A stretch of 64,000 nucleotides of DNA from Streptomyces sp. NBC_00582 (GTDB lineage: Bacteria; Actinomycetota; Actinomycetes; Streptomycetales; Streptomycetaceae), in the NCBI RefSeq assembly GCF_036345155.1, contig NZ_CP107772.1, forward strand, positions 3,162,001 to 3,226,000, given 5' to 3'. The notes under the pieces were generated by a model. That model saw nothing but the letters and a program-made list of their open reading frames with translations, did no database searches and had not been told where the DNA came from. Of the stretch, positions 8,775 through 18,104 are shown piece after piece (within the stretch, counting starts at the first letter, position 1; every line of letters starts with the position of its first letter). A program made the position numbers and the translations under genes.

Positions 8775-10009
8775 CGTCTGCACACAGGACCCCGGTGCGG
8801 GTCGGGTTGTTCGGCCTGCTCGGCGCCGGCAACTTCGGCAACGACGGGCAGCTCGAGTCCATGCTCACCTACCTCCGCACCGAGCAGCCGGAGGCGGTCG
8901 TGGACGCGTTGTGCAGCGGGCCCGAGGTCGTCGCGGCCCGGTACGGGATTCCCACGACGCGGATGAACTGGTACCGCGGGGAGTACCGGACCGCGTCGCG
9001 TCCGGGCGCGATCGCGGCGAAGGGGCTGGGCAAGCTCGTCGACGCCGTCCGTACCGTCGCCTGGGTGCGGCGGCACGACGTGGTGATCGTGCCGGGCGCG
9101 GGCGTCCTGGAGGCCACGCTTCCGCTGCGGCCGTGGGGCTTCCCGTACGCGCTGTTCCTCCTCTGCGCGTCCGGCCGGCTGGTGGGTACCCCGGTCGCGC
9201 TGGTCGGCGTCGGTGCGGACACGATCGGCCACCGGGCGACCCGGACCCTCGTGCGCTGGTCGGCGAGGCTTGCCGCGTACCGGTCGTTCCGGGACGCCGG
9301 GTCGCGGGACGCGATGCGGGCGATGGGCGTGGACACCGCGCGCGACGGGGTCTTCCGGGACCTCGCGTTCGGCCTGCCGACGCCGCGGGCGAGCGAGCCC
9401 TCGAACCCGCCGGGCTCGGTCTGTGTCGGCGTCATGGCCTATCACGGCAGCAACGACGACCGCGCCCGGGCCGAGGAGATCCACCGCCGCTACCTCGACG
9501 GGACGACCCGGTTCGTCCGCGCGCTGGCCGAGGAGGGCAGGCCGGTCCGGCTGCTCACCGGCGACGAGCTCGACGAGCCGGTGGTCGCCGCGATCCTCGA
9601 CGCGGTGGACTCGCCGCTGGTCACCACGGCCGAGGCGGCCTCGCTGGACGACGTGATGAAGGAGGTGGCGGCTGCCGACACCGTGGTGGCGACCCGCTTC
9701 CACAACCTGGTCTGCGCGCTGAAGGCCGGCACGCCGACGCTCGCGGTCGGCTACTCGGCGAAGAGCGGCGCGCTCATGGAGCAGATGGGACTCGCCGCGT
9801 ACTGCCACCCGGCCCAAGAAGTCGACGCCGACCGGCTGCTGGAACAGTTCCGGGAGCTGGAGAAGCACTCGGCGGACCTGCGGCGGACGCTCGCCGAGCG
9901 GAACCAGGTCGCCGCCCGCCAGATCGAGGCCCAGTTCACCGAGTTGACCGCGGCCCTGTTCCCGGCGACCGGCCACGCCGGGGCCCGTGCCCGGCAGGAG
10001 GCTCCATGA
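8771..10009 (+). CDS. Polysaccharide pyruvyl transferase family protein
   Basis: A 412-residue member of the polysaccharide pyruvyl transferase family (CsaB/WcaK-like), which typically transfers pyruvate from phosphoenolpyruvate to form a ketal on a sugar. The N-terminus has GLLGAGNFGNDGQLESML, the family start motif. The C-terminal half holds ATRFHNLVCALKAGTP with the conserved Arg-Phe-His. Pyruvyl groups give surface glycans a negative charge and can anchor proteins, so this suggests an acidic modification on the polymer. It overlaps both the GT2 gene and the RfbC-like gene by four bases. Confidence 0.87.
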   Translation: MTSAHRTPVRVGLFGLLGAGNFGNDGQLESMLTYLRTEQPEAVVDALCSGPEVVAARYGIPTTRMNWYRGEYRTASRPGAIAAKGLGKLVDAVRTVAWVRRHDVVIVPGAGVLEATLPLRPWGFPYALFLLCASGRLVGTPVALVGVGADTIGHRATRTLVRWSARLAAYRSFRDAGSRDAMRAMGVDTARDGVFRDLAFGLPTPRASEPSNPPGSVCVGVMAYHGSNDDRARAEEIHRRYLDGTTRFVRALAEEGRPVRLLTGDELDEPVVAAILDAVDSPLVTTAEAASLDDVMKEVAAADTVVATRFHNLVCALKAGTPTLAVGYSAKSGALMEQMGLAAYCHPAQEVDADRLLEQFRELEKHSADLRRTLAERNQVAARQIEAQFTELTAALFPATGHAGARARQEAP

Positions 10010-10557
10010 AAGCGACCGAAGTCCCGGAGATCGCCGGCGCATACCTGTTCGAGCCGACGCCGTACGCCGACGAACGCGGCTTCTTCTGCCGCACGTTCGA
10101 CGCCGACGTGGTCCGCTCGGTGGGCCTCGACCCGCACGCCTTCGTCCAGGACAGCGTCTCCCGCTCGGTCCGGGGCGTGCTGCGCGGCCTGCACCTGCGC
10201 TCCGGCGCCGGCGAGGCCAAGCTGGTGCGGTGCTCGTACGGGCAGATCTTCGACGTCGTCGTGGACCTGCGGCCCGACTCGCCGACGTACCTGGGCCGGG
10301 CCATTTTCGAGCTGTCCGGTGAGACGCAGAAGACCGTTTACATCCCGGCGGGATGCGCGCACGGCTTCCAGGCTCTTACCGAAATCGCAGACACCTCTTA
10401 CCGTATCGACCGTCAGCACGATCCGACCGAGGACGTGACGATCGCCTTCGACGACCCGGAACTCGCCATTCCCTGGCCGCTGCCGGTCACGTCGATGTCC
10501 CAGCGGGACCGCGAGGCGCCGAGCCTCGCCGAGGTCCTGAAGCGCAAGAAAGGGTGA
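10006..10557 (+). CDS. rfbC: dTDP-4-dehydrorhamnose 3,5-epimerase-like (RmlC family) protein
   Basis: A 183-residue cupin epimerase that inverts carbons 3 and/or 5 of a 4-keto-6-deoxy NDP-hexose. RGVLRGLHLRSG carries the catalytic His, KLVRCSYGQIFDVVVDLR the conserved Lys and Asp residues, and VYIPAGCAHGFQAL the second conserved His region. Length matches RmlC (about 180-200). GGAGG sits 6 bases before the ATG and the start overlaps the pyruvyl transferase stop. RmlA, RmlB and RmlD are not nearby, so this copy probably serves the sugar made in this cluster, after the epimerase/dehydratase and C-methyltransferase. Confidence 0.87.
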   Translation: MKATEVPEIAGAYLFEPTPYADERGFFCRTFDADVVRSVGLDPHAFVQDSVSRSVRGVLRGLHLRSGAGEAKLVRCSYGQIFDVVVDLRPDSPTYLGRAIFELSGETQKTVYIPAGCAHGFQALTEIADTSYRIDRQHDPTEDVTIAFDDPELAIPWPLPVTSMSQRDREAPSLAEVLKRKKG

Positions 10558-10563
10558 AGTCGG

Positions 10564-11907
10564 TTGACCACCGAACACACCGAAGAGACCACGGAGCTCC
10601 TGCTGCCCCGGTCGCGGGCGGCGAACGAGCGGCTGCACGCCCTGGTCCCCGGGGGCTCGCACACCTACGCCAAGGGCGACGACCAGTATCCCGAGGACCT
10701 GGCCCCAGTCATCAGCCACGGCCGCGGTGCCCATGTGTGGGACCTCGACGGCAACCGGTACATCGAGTACGGCTCCGGCCTGCGGTCGGTCAGCCTCGGC
10801 CACGCCCATCCACGCGTGGTCGAGGCGGTGCGGCGGGAACTCGACCGCGGCAGCAACTTCGTCCGGCCGTCCGTCGTGGAGGTCGAGGCCGCGGAACGCT
10901 TCCTGGCCACGGTGCCGACCGCCGAGATGGTGAAGTTCGCGAAGAACGGCTCCGACGCCACCACCGCCGCGGTGCGCCTCGCCCGCGCCGCCACCGGGCG
11001 CCCGCGGGTGGCCCTCTGCGCCGACCATCCGTTCTTCTCCACCGACGACTGGTTCATCGGCACCACACCGATGTCCGCCGGAATTCCGGCGGCGACCACC
11101 GAGCTCATCACGGCGTTCCCCTACGGGGACCTGGCCGCCACGGAGAAGCTGCTCATCCGGTACCAGGACGAGGTCGCCTGTCTGATCCTCGAACCCGCCA
11201 CCCAGGCCGAGCCGCCGCCGGGCTACCTCGCGGGTCTGCGCGAGCTGGCCGACCGGCACGGCTGCGTCCTGATCTTCGACGAGATGATCACCGGTTTCCG
11301 CTGGTCCGAGGCGGGTGCCCAGGGCCTGTACGGCGTCGTCCCCGACCTCTCCACGTTCGGCAAGGCGCTGGGCAACGGGTTCGCGGTCTCCGCCCTGGCC
11401 GGGCGCCGCGAGCTGATGGAGCGGGGCGGGCTGCGGCACTCCGGCGACCGGGTGTTCCTGCTGTCCACCACGCACGGTGCGGAAACGCACTCGCTGGCCG
11501 CGGCGATGGCCGTGCAGACCATCTACGCCGAGGAGGGCGTCACCGCGCGGCTGCACGCCCTCGGCGAGCGGTTGGCCGCCGGTGTCCGCGCCGCCGCGGC
11601 CGCCGAGGGGGTCGGCGACCACATCGTCGTCCGGGGCCGGGCCAGCAACCTGGTCTTCGCCACCCTCGACGAGCACCTCCGGCCGTCGCAGGAGTACCGC
11701 ACCCTGTTCCTGCGCCGGCTCCTCGCGGGCGGGGTGCTGGCCCCGTCGTTCGTGGTGAGCAGCGCGCTCAGCGACGCCGACATCGATCACACGGTCGACG
11801 TGGTGGCCCAGGCGTGTGCGGTGTACCGGAGGGCGCTGGACGCCGCCGACCCCACCCCCTGGCTGGCCGGACGCCCGGTGAAGCCCGTGTTCCGCCGCCT
11901 GGCGTGA
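10564..11907 (+). CDS. Class III aminotransferase, glutamate-1-semialdehyde aminomutase-like
   Basis: A 447-residue PLP enzyme. GGSHTYAKGDDQYP near the N-terminus, FAKNGSDATTAAVRLARA for cofactor phosphate binding, FDEMITGFRWSEAGAQ with the PLP Asp, and STFGKALGNGF with the Schiff-base Lys identify it. It resembles the GSA aminomutase branch, but its place in a sugar cluster suggests it aminates a keto-sugar or related intermediate, not heme biosynthesis. The start is TTG at 10564 with a weak AAGGG upstream, 6 bases after the epimerase stop. Its stop is only 7 bases from the stop of the convergent PAP2 gene, with no obvious hairpin terminator between. Confidence 0.85.
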   Translation: MTTEHTEETTELLLPRSRAANERLHALVPGGSHTYAKGDDQYPEDLAPVISHGRGAHVWDLDGNRYIEYGSGLRSVSLGHAHPRVVEAVRRELDRGSNFVRPSVVEVEAAERFLATVPTAEMVKFAKNGSDATTAAVRLARAATGRPRVALCADHPFFSTDDWFIGTTPMSAGIPAATTELITAFPYGDLAATEKLLIRYQDEVACLILEPATQAEPPPGYLAGLRELADRHGCVLIFDEMITGFRWSEAGAQGLYGVVPDLSTFGKALGNGFAVSALAGRRELMERGGLRHSGDRVFLLSTTHGAETHSLAAAMAVQTIYAEEGVTARLHALGERLAAGVRAAAAAEGVGDHIVVRGRASNLVFATLDEHLRPSQEYRTLFLRRLLAGGVLAPSFVVSSALSDADIDHTVDVVAQACAVYRRALDAADPTPWLAGRPVKPVFRRLA

Positions 11908-11914
11908 GGTGACG

Positions 11915-12610
11915 TCACAGACGCTCCGGCTGACCGGCCTCGGCCCTCCGCCCGGCCCTGCGCCCGGCCGTCCGGTCAGCCGCCCGGTCGACCAGCCACG
12001 CGGTCGCCGGGATCACCGCCAGCGCGGTGCACCAGCCGCCGAGGACGTCGGTCGGGTAGTGCGCGCCCAGGGCGACCTGGGCCCAGCCCATGGCGGCGCC
12101 CGCCACCAGCCCCGCGCCGAGCACGAGTGAGGTGCCGGCCGCCCTGCCGAGGCCGAGCCGGCCGGCCGCGAGCAGGGCCGTCACGAGGGCGAGCGCGGTG
12201 AGGAAGGCGGTGTGCCCGCTCGGGTAGGACAGGTTGTCGGGGCCGTGGATGGTACGTCCCACGAAGGACTTGAGCAGCGTCGCCGTCCCCACGGTCAGGG
12301 CGACGCCGGCGACGACGAGCACCGCCGCGCGGGGCCGCCGCAGCAGCAGGCAGACCGTCACGGCGGCCACGACCAGCATCACCGCTCCCCCGGGCTCGCC
12401 CAGGAAGTCCAGGCTCAGAGCGACGGACCGCCACGGCGGCCCCACACCGTCCACCGCCGCCACGATCGGAGCGTCCACCCCGCCGGGCTCGCTGTCACCG
12501 GCGAACACGACCCCGAGCACGAGGACCACCAGCGCGGCGAGGGCAGCGATCGGTCCGAGCCACCCGCGCAGCGCCGGGGGCAGCGCCGCAGGCGCCGGCC
12601 GGCCCGTCAC
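11915..12610 (-). CDS. PAP2 superfamily phosphatase
   Basis: A 231-residue membrane phosphatase of the PAP2 family, probably acting on lipid phosphates such as undecaprenyl pyrophosphate or phosphatidic acid. The acid phosphatase motifs are visible: Lys/Arg in KSFVGRTIHGPDN, then SYPSGHTAF with the catalytic-pocket His, then ALGAHYPTDVLGGW with the nucleophile-activating His and Asp. Five to six hydrophobic segments surround them. The GTG at 12610 is preferred because GGATGGGGA precedes it; an upstream TTG at 12622 is an alternative. Standing next to the glycan cluster, it could recycle the lipid carrier, but it is on the opposite strand. Confidence 0.8.
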   Translation of the reverse strand: MTGRPAPAALPPALRGWLGPIAALAALVVLVLGVVFAGDSEPGGVDAPIVAAVDGVGPPWRSVALSLDFLGEPGGAVMLVVAAVTVCLLLRRPRAAVLVVAGVALTVGTATLLKSFVGRTIHGPDNLSYPSGHTAFLTALALVTALLAAGRLGLGRAAGTSLVLGAGLVAGAAMGWAQVALGAHYPTDVLGGWCTALAVIPATAWLVDRAADRTAGRRAGRRAEAGQPERL

Positions 12611-12651
12611 ACGTTCCCCATCCGCCAAGCCCCCCAGTAGACGACGGCCGC

Positions 12652-12735
12652 TCAGCCGGCCTCGCGAACCGGCTCGAGAATCGCGACCCACTCCACATGA
12701 TGCGTCATGGATGCCGCCCACAGCGTCAAAGAGCG
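12652..12735 (-). pseudogene. Remnant of the 3' end of a TrmA-family RNA methyltransferase gene
   Basis: Read on the minus strand, 12708 to 12652 encodes MTHHVEWVAILEP followed by five residues and a stop. This matches the extreme C-terminus of the intact RNA methyltransferase at 27145-28473, which reads MTSHVECVAILEP, in 11 of 13 positions. The residues just upstream (LTLWAAS) resemble the TLRAFDLFP that precedes the motif in the intact protein. Nothing more of the gene remains, and the jetD stop begins at 12738. The wobble-position differences show this is not a recent copy of the intact gene. Confidence 0.6.
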
Positions 12736-14028
12736 TCACAGCCGGCCAGAAAGACGCCTCTGGCGAGTCATACCGGCGAGGTCTTGCAACAACGCCTCGG
12801 CCACCAGTTCCTCGACCACGGCGGTACCGTACTCGGCCATGGCCTCGGCCAGCTCAAGGTCCCACGGCGCTTCGGTGATGCGCCCGGGGTGAGGACCGCG
12901 TGGGTTGTGGGCGACCGCGGCACGATAGTCCGCTGCCGTCATGCGCCAGGGGCGTGCCGACGTCTTGTCGAGGACATACGCGGCGATGCGGATCCCTTCG
13001 CCGTCGAAGTCGCCGTGGTAGCGCAGCGCCGCGCCCTGGTCCGCGAGCATGCGCAGGAGCTGGATCGCGGCGCTGTTGGGCCAGCCGGACGTACAGACGA
13101 GCGGCGGGCAGCGGGGACCGAAGCGGCGGAGGGCCAGTGCCAGGATGCTGGGGTTCTCCACGACGTGGACGACGGGTTCCGGGGCCTTGTGCAGGATGAA
13201 CCCGCCCGGATACCGGACGTGGGCGAGGGTCAGACTGGCGGCCTGCCCGGCCTCCGCGCACGCCGTGGCCACCCGGGCGAGCAGGCCCTCACCGGCCGGG
13301 CGCAGTCCGCCGACGAGGACCGTGGCTGACAGCTCGTCGTCGGCGACACCCGCGCGGGTCCACAGGGCACGCCGTTCCGCGGCGGACTGCGGAGGGGCGG
13401 TGTCGTAGAGGGTCGCCAGGGCGCGCAGGACGAGTGCGGACAGGGGTGTGCCGTCGTCGAGTGCGTGTGCCTGGCCGCTCAGGACCCGGGCGGCGAAGAC
13501 GGGCAGGGGTTCGGCCCGGCCGGGCAGTTCGGCGAGCACCTTGAGCGCGTCCGTCAGCAGCGTACGGGTGTGTTCCGCCGAGCCGGCGACCACGCCCGCT
13601 GCCCGGCAGGAGGCTGCCCAGTCGGAGAGCACCGGCTGGGCCCTGACCGTCTCGTGCTCGGCCAGCCAGGTCCACAGCCCGGCCCGCTCGTCCTGCTGGC
13701 GGCGCCGCTCGCCGGCTCTGTCACCGAGAGGGCCGACGAGCTCGGTGACGACTTCTCGTACGGTGCGGCCGGTGAGTTCGGTGACGGCCTCTTCCAAGCG
13801 GGTCAGGGCGATGCAGGGGCGTGCGTCCGGCAGGCGGTCGAGGCCGAGGAGGTCGGCGAGCGCCTCGCGCTGGGTGTCGTCGAGCGGTCCGAGGCGCACC
13901 CGTGTGACGGGGCGGCCGGAGGAGAGGCGGCTGTGGAGGGTGTCCCAGAGGGGGCGCAGTTCGGGGCGGCGCAGGGTGGCATCGCCCGGGGCCGGCTGTG
14001 TGGGCATCGCCGCTTCGGTGCTGGTCAT
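12736..14028 (-). CDS. jetD: JetD-like nuclease subunit of Wadjet type III/EptABCD (TIGR02679, DUF2399)
   Basis: A 430-residue protein of the TIGR02679 family: an N-terminal DUF3323-like part and a C-terminal DUF2399 domain with a TOPRIM-like fold. In Wadjet systems JetD is the nuclease that cuts circular plasmid DNA after the SMC motor has extruded it. The TOPRIM acidic motif is seen as ALRYHGDFDGEGIRIAAY, and VVHVVENPSILAL upstream offers the conserved Glu. The ATG at 14028 overlaps the jetC stop by four bases. It is the last gene of a four-gene operon. Family assignment is firm; the biochemical role is carried over from studied systems. Confidence 0.88.
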   Translation of the reverse strand: MTSTEAAMPTQPAPGDATLRRPELRPLWDTLHSRLSSGRPVTRVRLGPLDDTQREALADLLGLDRLPDARPCIALTRLEEAVTELTGRTVREVVTELVGPLGDRAGERRRQQDERAGLWTWLAEHETVRAQPVLSDWAASCRAAGVVAGSAEHTRTLLTDALKVLAELPGRAEPLPVFAARVLSGQAHALDDGTPLSALVLRALATLYDTAPPQSAAERRALWTRAGVADDELSATVLVGGLRPAGEGLLARVATACAEAGQAASLTLAHVRYPGGFILHKAPEPVVHVVENPSILALALRRFGPRCPPLVCTSGWPNSAAIQLLRMLADQGAALRYHGDFDGEGIRIAAYVLDKTSARPWRMTAADYRAAVAHNPRGPHPGRITEAPWDLELAEAMAEYGTAVVEELVAEALLQDLAGMTRQRRLSGRL

Positions 14029-17000
14029 CCCGCCTCCAGGTCGCGGCCGTTCCAGACGAAGCGGGCGCTGGTGACCGCGTCGTCGTCCCCGTCGGTGAGG
14101 AGTTGGTGGACGGCGATGCCGGGCAGTTCGCCGTAGGTGCACCATTCGTGGTCGGAGGTGACCATGAGGTCCAGGTCGAGTGCGGTGAGCAGGGCGAAGA
14201 CCTGTCCGCGGTTGACCGTGTCGACACCGACGAAGACCTCGTCCAGCAGGATCGGCCGGGGTGCCAGGGGCACGGCCTCGTAGTGGGCGGCGACGGCGGC
14301 GAAGAGGGGCAGGTGCAGGGCGATGGCCTTCTCCCCGCCGGAGAGCGCGCCGTGCAGCTTCTTGGTCAGCGGCTGCCAGCCGGTCCCGTTCGCCCGGTCG
14401 AGGCGGACGGTGAAGCGGTGCCAGGCGGTGTAGTCGAGCACCTCACCGAGCTGTTCCTCCCAGCTCGCGGCCGTCTCGCCGGCCTTGGCCTCCTCGATAC
14501 GGGCCCGGAAGAAGAGGTGCAGGGCCTCCCGGTCGCTCTCGGTGACCCGGCCGGGGTCCTTGAGCAGCAGCTGACGGGCGGTGCGGGTGCTGTCCGGAAG
14601 GTCCGGGCGGACGTCCCAGACGAGCTGGACGGCCACGTTGGAGGCGGTGCGGACCCGCTCCAGGTGCCCGTTCATGCGGTCGACGAGTTCACCGGCCTGG
14701 CGGATGCGGGCCGCGAGGTGGCGGCGGATGTCACCGGTGAGGATCTGGTCGAACAGGCGCCGCTCGGCCGCCGTGATGTCGTCCCGGCTGCGGTCGCGCT
14801 CCTGGGTGAGCGTGCTGAGCAGACCCGTCGCCCCCACCCGTACGCCGTCCAGGGTTGCGGTGAAGAGCTGGATGTCGTCGTCCGGTTCCAGGTCCAGGTC
14901 GGCGCGGGTGCCGAGGCGCTGACGGGCCTCGTGGACCGCTTCGGACAGGCGGGTCGCGGCGTCGCCCAGGTTGCGTGGGGCGTGCGGGAGGTCCGGCCAC
15001 TTCGCCGCTGTGGCGCGGGCGGCCTCCAGGGTGGCCTTGGTGCCGTCCCCGGCGTCGAGTGCCGGTGTGATGCCGGCGTCCTCGGCCAGTCCGGCCAGGC
15101 AGAGGTGCCGGAAGCGGTGCGCCGCCGCGTCGCGGGTCGCGACGGCTTGTTCCCGTCGTTCGGCGTCCTGGCCGCTGGTGGCCCGCAGTTCTCCGACCTG
15201 TCCTTCCAGGCGCAGCAGGAGTTCGGCGGCCCCGCCGGCCTCCTGACGGCAGCGACGCAGCTCGTCGCGCGCCTCGGCGAGGCGCGCGACGATCTGCCGG
15301 TAGTCCGCGCCGACGGTGGCCTCCACTGCCTCCAGGCGCGCTGTCAGCCCCGCTGCCTCCGCTTCCGCGGCGGCCGCGTCCTCGGCGCGTTCCTCGGCGG
15401 TCCGGCGCGAGCGGTCCGCCTGCTCGGCCCTCTGGCGGGCCTGGTCGGCGGCGGCGGTCGCGGCGAGCCGGGCGTCCACCCAGCTTTCGGCGCTGTTCCG
15501 GAACCGGTCGATGGCGTCGCAGAGCGTGCGCAACCGGGCACGGTCGGTGGGCAGTCCGTGTTCGGCGGCCCGGCGGTCGAGCGCGCGCAGCGCCCCCGCC
15601 ACCTCCCTTTCGCACCGCGCCAGACGTCCGGCGACGTCACGCACCGCGTCGTCCCGAGCCGCCACGGTGTCCTCCGCGCGGTCCCGGTCACGCCGCCGGG
15701 CGTCGAGTTCCCGGTGGTCGGGGCGGGCGGCGCGGTCGGCGTCCAGCCGGGAGCGGCGAGCGGCGAGGCCGTGCAACCGGTCGTCGAGTGCGGCGAGGGA
15801 GGCGTTCGTCTCGCCGATACGGTCGGTCAGTTCAGCGATCATGCGCTGCCGGGCGCGCTGACGTGCCAGGGCGCCGATGTGGGCCGGCTCCGGTTTGCTC
15901 CATGTCCCGGTGGCGAGCGCGAGACGCCAGGCGCCGTCGGCGGAGACGGCCGCGGGGTGCCCGCCCGGCAGGGTGGGCCCATAGGCGATGCCGGCGAGGA
16001 CGCGGGTCACGGTGTCGGCCGGGACGGGGATGTCCTGCTCGGGCCTCAGCACCTCCAGCAGGCTGGGCCCCGGGGCGGCCTCGGCCAGGGCGGCCTCGGC
16101 GCGGGTGTCGTGACCCGGCAGCGTGAGGCCGTCGTAGGGACTGACCCAGGCATCCAGGAGACCCGACGCCTCCAGTGCGGCCTCCACCGCGGACTGGACG
16201 GGGAGCGGGACACCTTCGCGGAAGGCGACCACTCGCCACAGGGGTGCTCCCGCCGTCGCCGTACGGACGGCGGTGCGGGTGGGTGGGGGCACAGGCGGCA
16301 GATCGGTCTCACCGCTCAGCCGTCGTAGCTTCTCCTCCAGTCGGCTCCACTCGTCCCGCAGGCCCTGACGTGCGGCTCGGATGGTGGCCTCCGCCGCGGC
16401 GATCTCCTGTTCCAGCGGGCGCGCGGCGGCTTCGGTCAGCGCTGTCACCCCGGCCTCCGCCGCCGCCCCGGCAGCGAGGGCGTCGAGGTCGGTGATGCGC
16501 AGCTCCGCGCAGTCCTCGGCCCAGGCGAGCAGGCGCTCCACCTGGGCGGCGAGGGCGTCGTCCCAGGCGGCGGACGCCTCGTCCCGCCGGGTGATCGCCT
16601 CCGTGAGGCGGGTGCGGGCCTCGTCCAGCAGTTCCTCGGCGGCGCCCCGGTCGCGTACGGCGCGATCATGCTCGTCGATCGCCTCGGTGACGAGGGCGAC
16701 CTGCTGCCGTCGGGCGGCGTCCGCGCCGCGCAGCAGCCGACGGGATTGTCGCGCGCCGTTCTCGGGATGTGCGTCGAGGACCGTCCTCACCTCGTGGTGG
16801 ATGGACTCCAGCCCCGCTGCCCGAGCCGCCCTGTGTGCTTCCCCGGCGGCTTCGCGCGCATGCTCGCCGAGGGTGCGGGCCTGATCCGCCGCCTCGTCGG
16901 CGTGCCGTTGGTCCCCCTCCGACCGGGCCTGAGCGGCTTGGGCCGCGGCTCGCTGCCGTTCGGCGGTGGCCGCCGCGTCTTCGGTGCGGCGCCGGAGCCG

Positions 17001-18104
17001 GTCGAGTTCCTCGCCCTGCCGGTACGCGTCGCTCTCGCGCAGGCCCTCGATGGTCTCGTCCAGCGCATGCGAGCGCAGCTCCTGTTCCTCGCGCCGGGTC
17101 CGGGCCGACCGGCGTTCCGCCAGCGCCTGTTCGAGTTCCTCGGCACTCTGGCGGGCGACGCGGGTGAGGTTGTCCATCTCGGTCGTGGCCGAGATGAGCG
17201 CGGCGGAGTTCGCACGCAGGACCCTCCGCGCGTAGGCGCGCTGCCGGGACGCGACGGTCTCGGCGGCCGTCACCTCGTCGTCGAGCCGCTTGAGGTGTTC
17301 GCGCTGCCGGTCGAGCCGCTCGAAGCCCTCGGCGAGTTCGGCGATCTCCCCCTCGCCCAGCGGGGGCAGGGCACGGGACAGCAGGGTGGAGAGCAGGGAC
17401 GGGTCGAGCCGCTCCGACAGTTTCGGCTGACGCAGCTGGAGCAGCGCCGACAGCAGCGACTCGTAGCGTTGCTCCCCCATCCCCGAGAAGAGTTCACGCC
17501 GTACGGCCGTGCGGTAGTCGGTGGCCGAGACGTGGACGTCGCCGCGGTCGCGCAGTGCTTCCGCGAGGGCGGCCCGGGTCAGTGGCTGTCCCGCCTCGTT
17601 GACGAGGAGCACACCCGCGGGGTCGGCGATTCTGGAGCCGGTGGTGAAGTAGTCGGCGTGCACCGCGCTGGTGTGCACGCTCGCCTGCAGGCGCGCCCCG
17701 CAGCCGAACCACCGCTCGGCGCCGTCGTCGCCGACACGGCGGAACTCCATCCACACGTATCCGACGCGGGTCTTGCCGGAGGCGCCCTCACCCAGCAGGT
17801 TCCAGTGCATGGTGCGTTCCGAACCGCCGAACGTGGACAGGCGGTTGGGGCGGAGGCTGGCGTCGAAGAGGAACGGCAGCAGAAGCTCCAGCGCCTTGGA
17901 CTTGCCCGAACCGTTCTGGCCGCGCAGCAGCAGGCGGCCCTGGTGGAAGGTGAACGTCTCGTCGTAGTAGCGCCAGACGTTGAGGATGCCGGCGCGATGG
18001 GGCTGCCAGCGGCTGCCGGTGGCGTCCGCCGCTCGGGCGGCCCCTGCCACGGCCGGTTCGGTGGGCTCCGGCCGCCGGGGGAAGGGAAGCTCTGTCACGC
18101 TCAC
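14025..18104 (-). CDS. jetC: JetC-like SMC ATPase of Wadjet type III/EptABCD (TIGR02680)
   Basis: A 1359-residue SMC/MukB-like ATPase that would form the DNA-loop-extruding motor. Walker A is RGQNGSGKS at about residues 61-69. Long Ala/Arg/Glu-rich coiled coils fill roughly 290-560 and 840-1130, with a hinge-like part between. The ABC signature LSGGEK is near 1254 and Walker B RPILLDEVF near 1285. The fit to the TIGR02680 non-canonical SMC family is good in length and layout. The GTG at 18104 has AAGGAGA 7 bases upstream and overlaps the jetB stop (GTGA). The related Mycobacterium smegmatis Ept system restricts plasmid maintenance. Confidence 0.92.
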   Translation of the reverse strand: MSVTELPFPRRPEPTEPAVAGAARAADATGSRWQPHRAGILNVWRYYDETFTFHQGRLLLRGQNGSGKSKALELLLPFLFDASLRPNRLSTFGGSERTMHWNLLGEGASGKTRVGYVWMEFRRVGDDGAERWFGCGARLQASVHTSAVHADYFTTGSRIADPAGVLLVNEAGQPLTRAALAEALRDRGDVHVSATDYRTAVRRELFSGMGEQRYESLLSALLQLRQPKLSERLDPSLLSTLLSRALPPLGEGEIAELAEGFERLDRQREHLKRLDDEVTAAETVASRQRAYARRVLRANSAALISATTEMDNLTRVARQSAEELEQALAERRSARTRREEQELRSHALDETIEGLRESDAYRQGEELDRLRRRTEDAAATAERQRAAAQAAQARSEGDQRHADEAADQARTLGEHAREAAGEAHRAARAAGLESIHHEVRTVLDAHPENGARQSRRLLRGADAARRQQVALVTEAIDEHDRAVRDRGAAEELLDEARTRLTEAITRRDEASAAWDDALAAQVERLLAWAEDCAELRITDLDALAAGAAAEAGVTALTEAAARPLEQEIAAAEATIRAARQGLRDEWSRLEEKLRRLSGETDLPPVPPPTRTAVRTATAGAPLWRVVAFREGVPLPVQSAVEAALEASGLLDAWVSPYDGLTLPGHDTRAEAALAEAAPGPSLLEVLRPEQDIPVPADTVTRVLAGIAYGPTLPGGHPAAVSADGAWRLALATGTWSKPEPAHIGALARQRARQRMIAELTDRIGETNASLAALDDRLHGLAARRSRLDADRAARPDHRELDARRRDRDRAEDTVAARDDAVRDVAGRLARCEREVAGALRALDRRAAEHGLPTDRARLRTLCDAIDRFRNSAESWVDARLAATAAADQARQRAEQADRSRRTAEERAEDAAAAEAEAAGLTARLEAVEATVGADYRQIVARLAEARDELRRCRQEAGGAAELLLRLEGQVGELRATSGQDAERREQAVATRDAAAHRFRHLCLAGLAEDAGITPALDAGDGTKATLEAARATAAKWPDLPHAPRNLGDAATRLSEAVHEARQRLGTRADLDLEPDDDIQLFTATLDGVRVGATGLLSTLTQERDRSRDDITAAERRLFDQILTGDIRRHLAARIRQAGELVDRMNGHLERVRTASNVAVQLVWDVRPDLPDSTRTARQLLLKDPGRVTESDREALHLFFRARIEEAKAGETAASWEEQLGEVLDYTAWHRFTVRLDRANGTGWQPLTKKLHGALSGGEKAIALHLPLFAAVAAHYEAVPLAPRPILLDEVFVGVDTVNRGQVFALLTALDLDLMVTSDHEWCTYGELPGIAVHQLLTDGDDDAVTSARFVWNGRDLEAG

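Noticed and set aside
10564..11907. hemL, the heme-pathway glutamate-1-semialdehyde aminomutase
   Set aside because: It lies within a glycan operon and lacks heme-gene neighbours; the family also includes sugar and secondary-metabolism aminotransferases.
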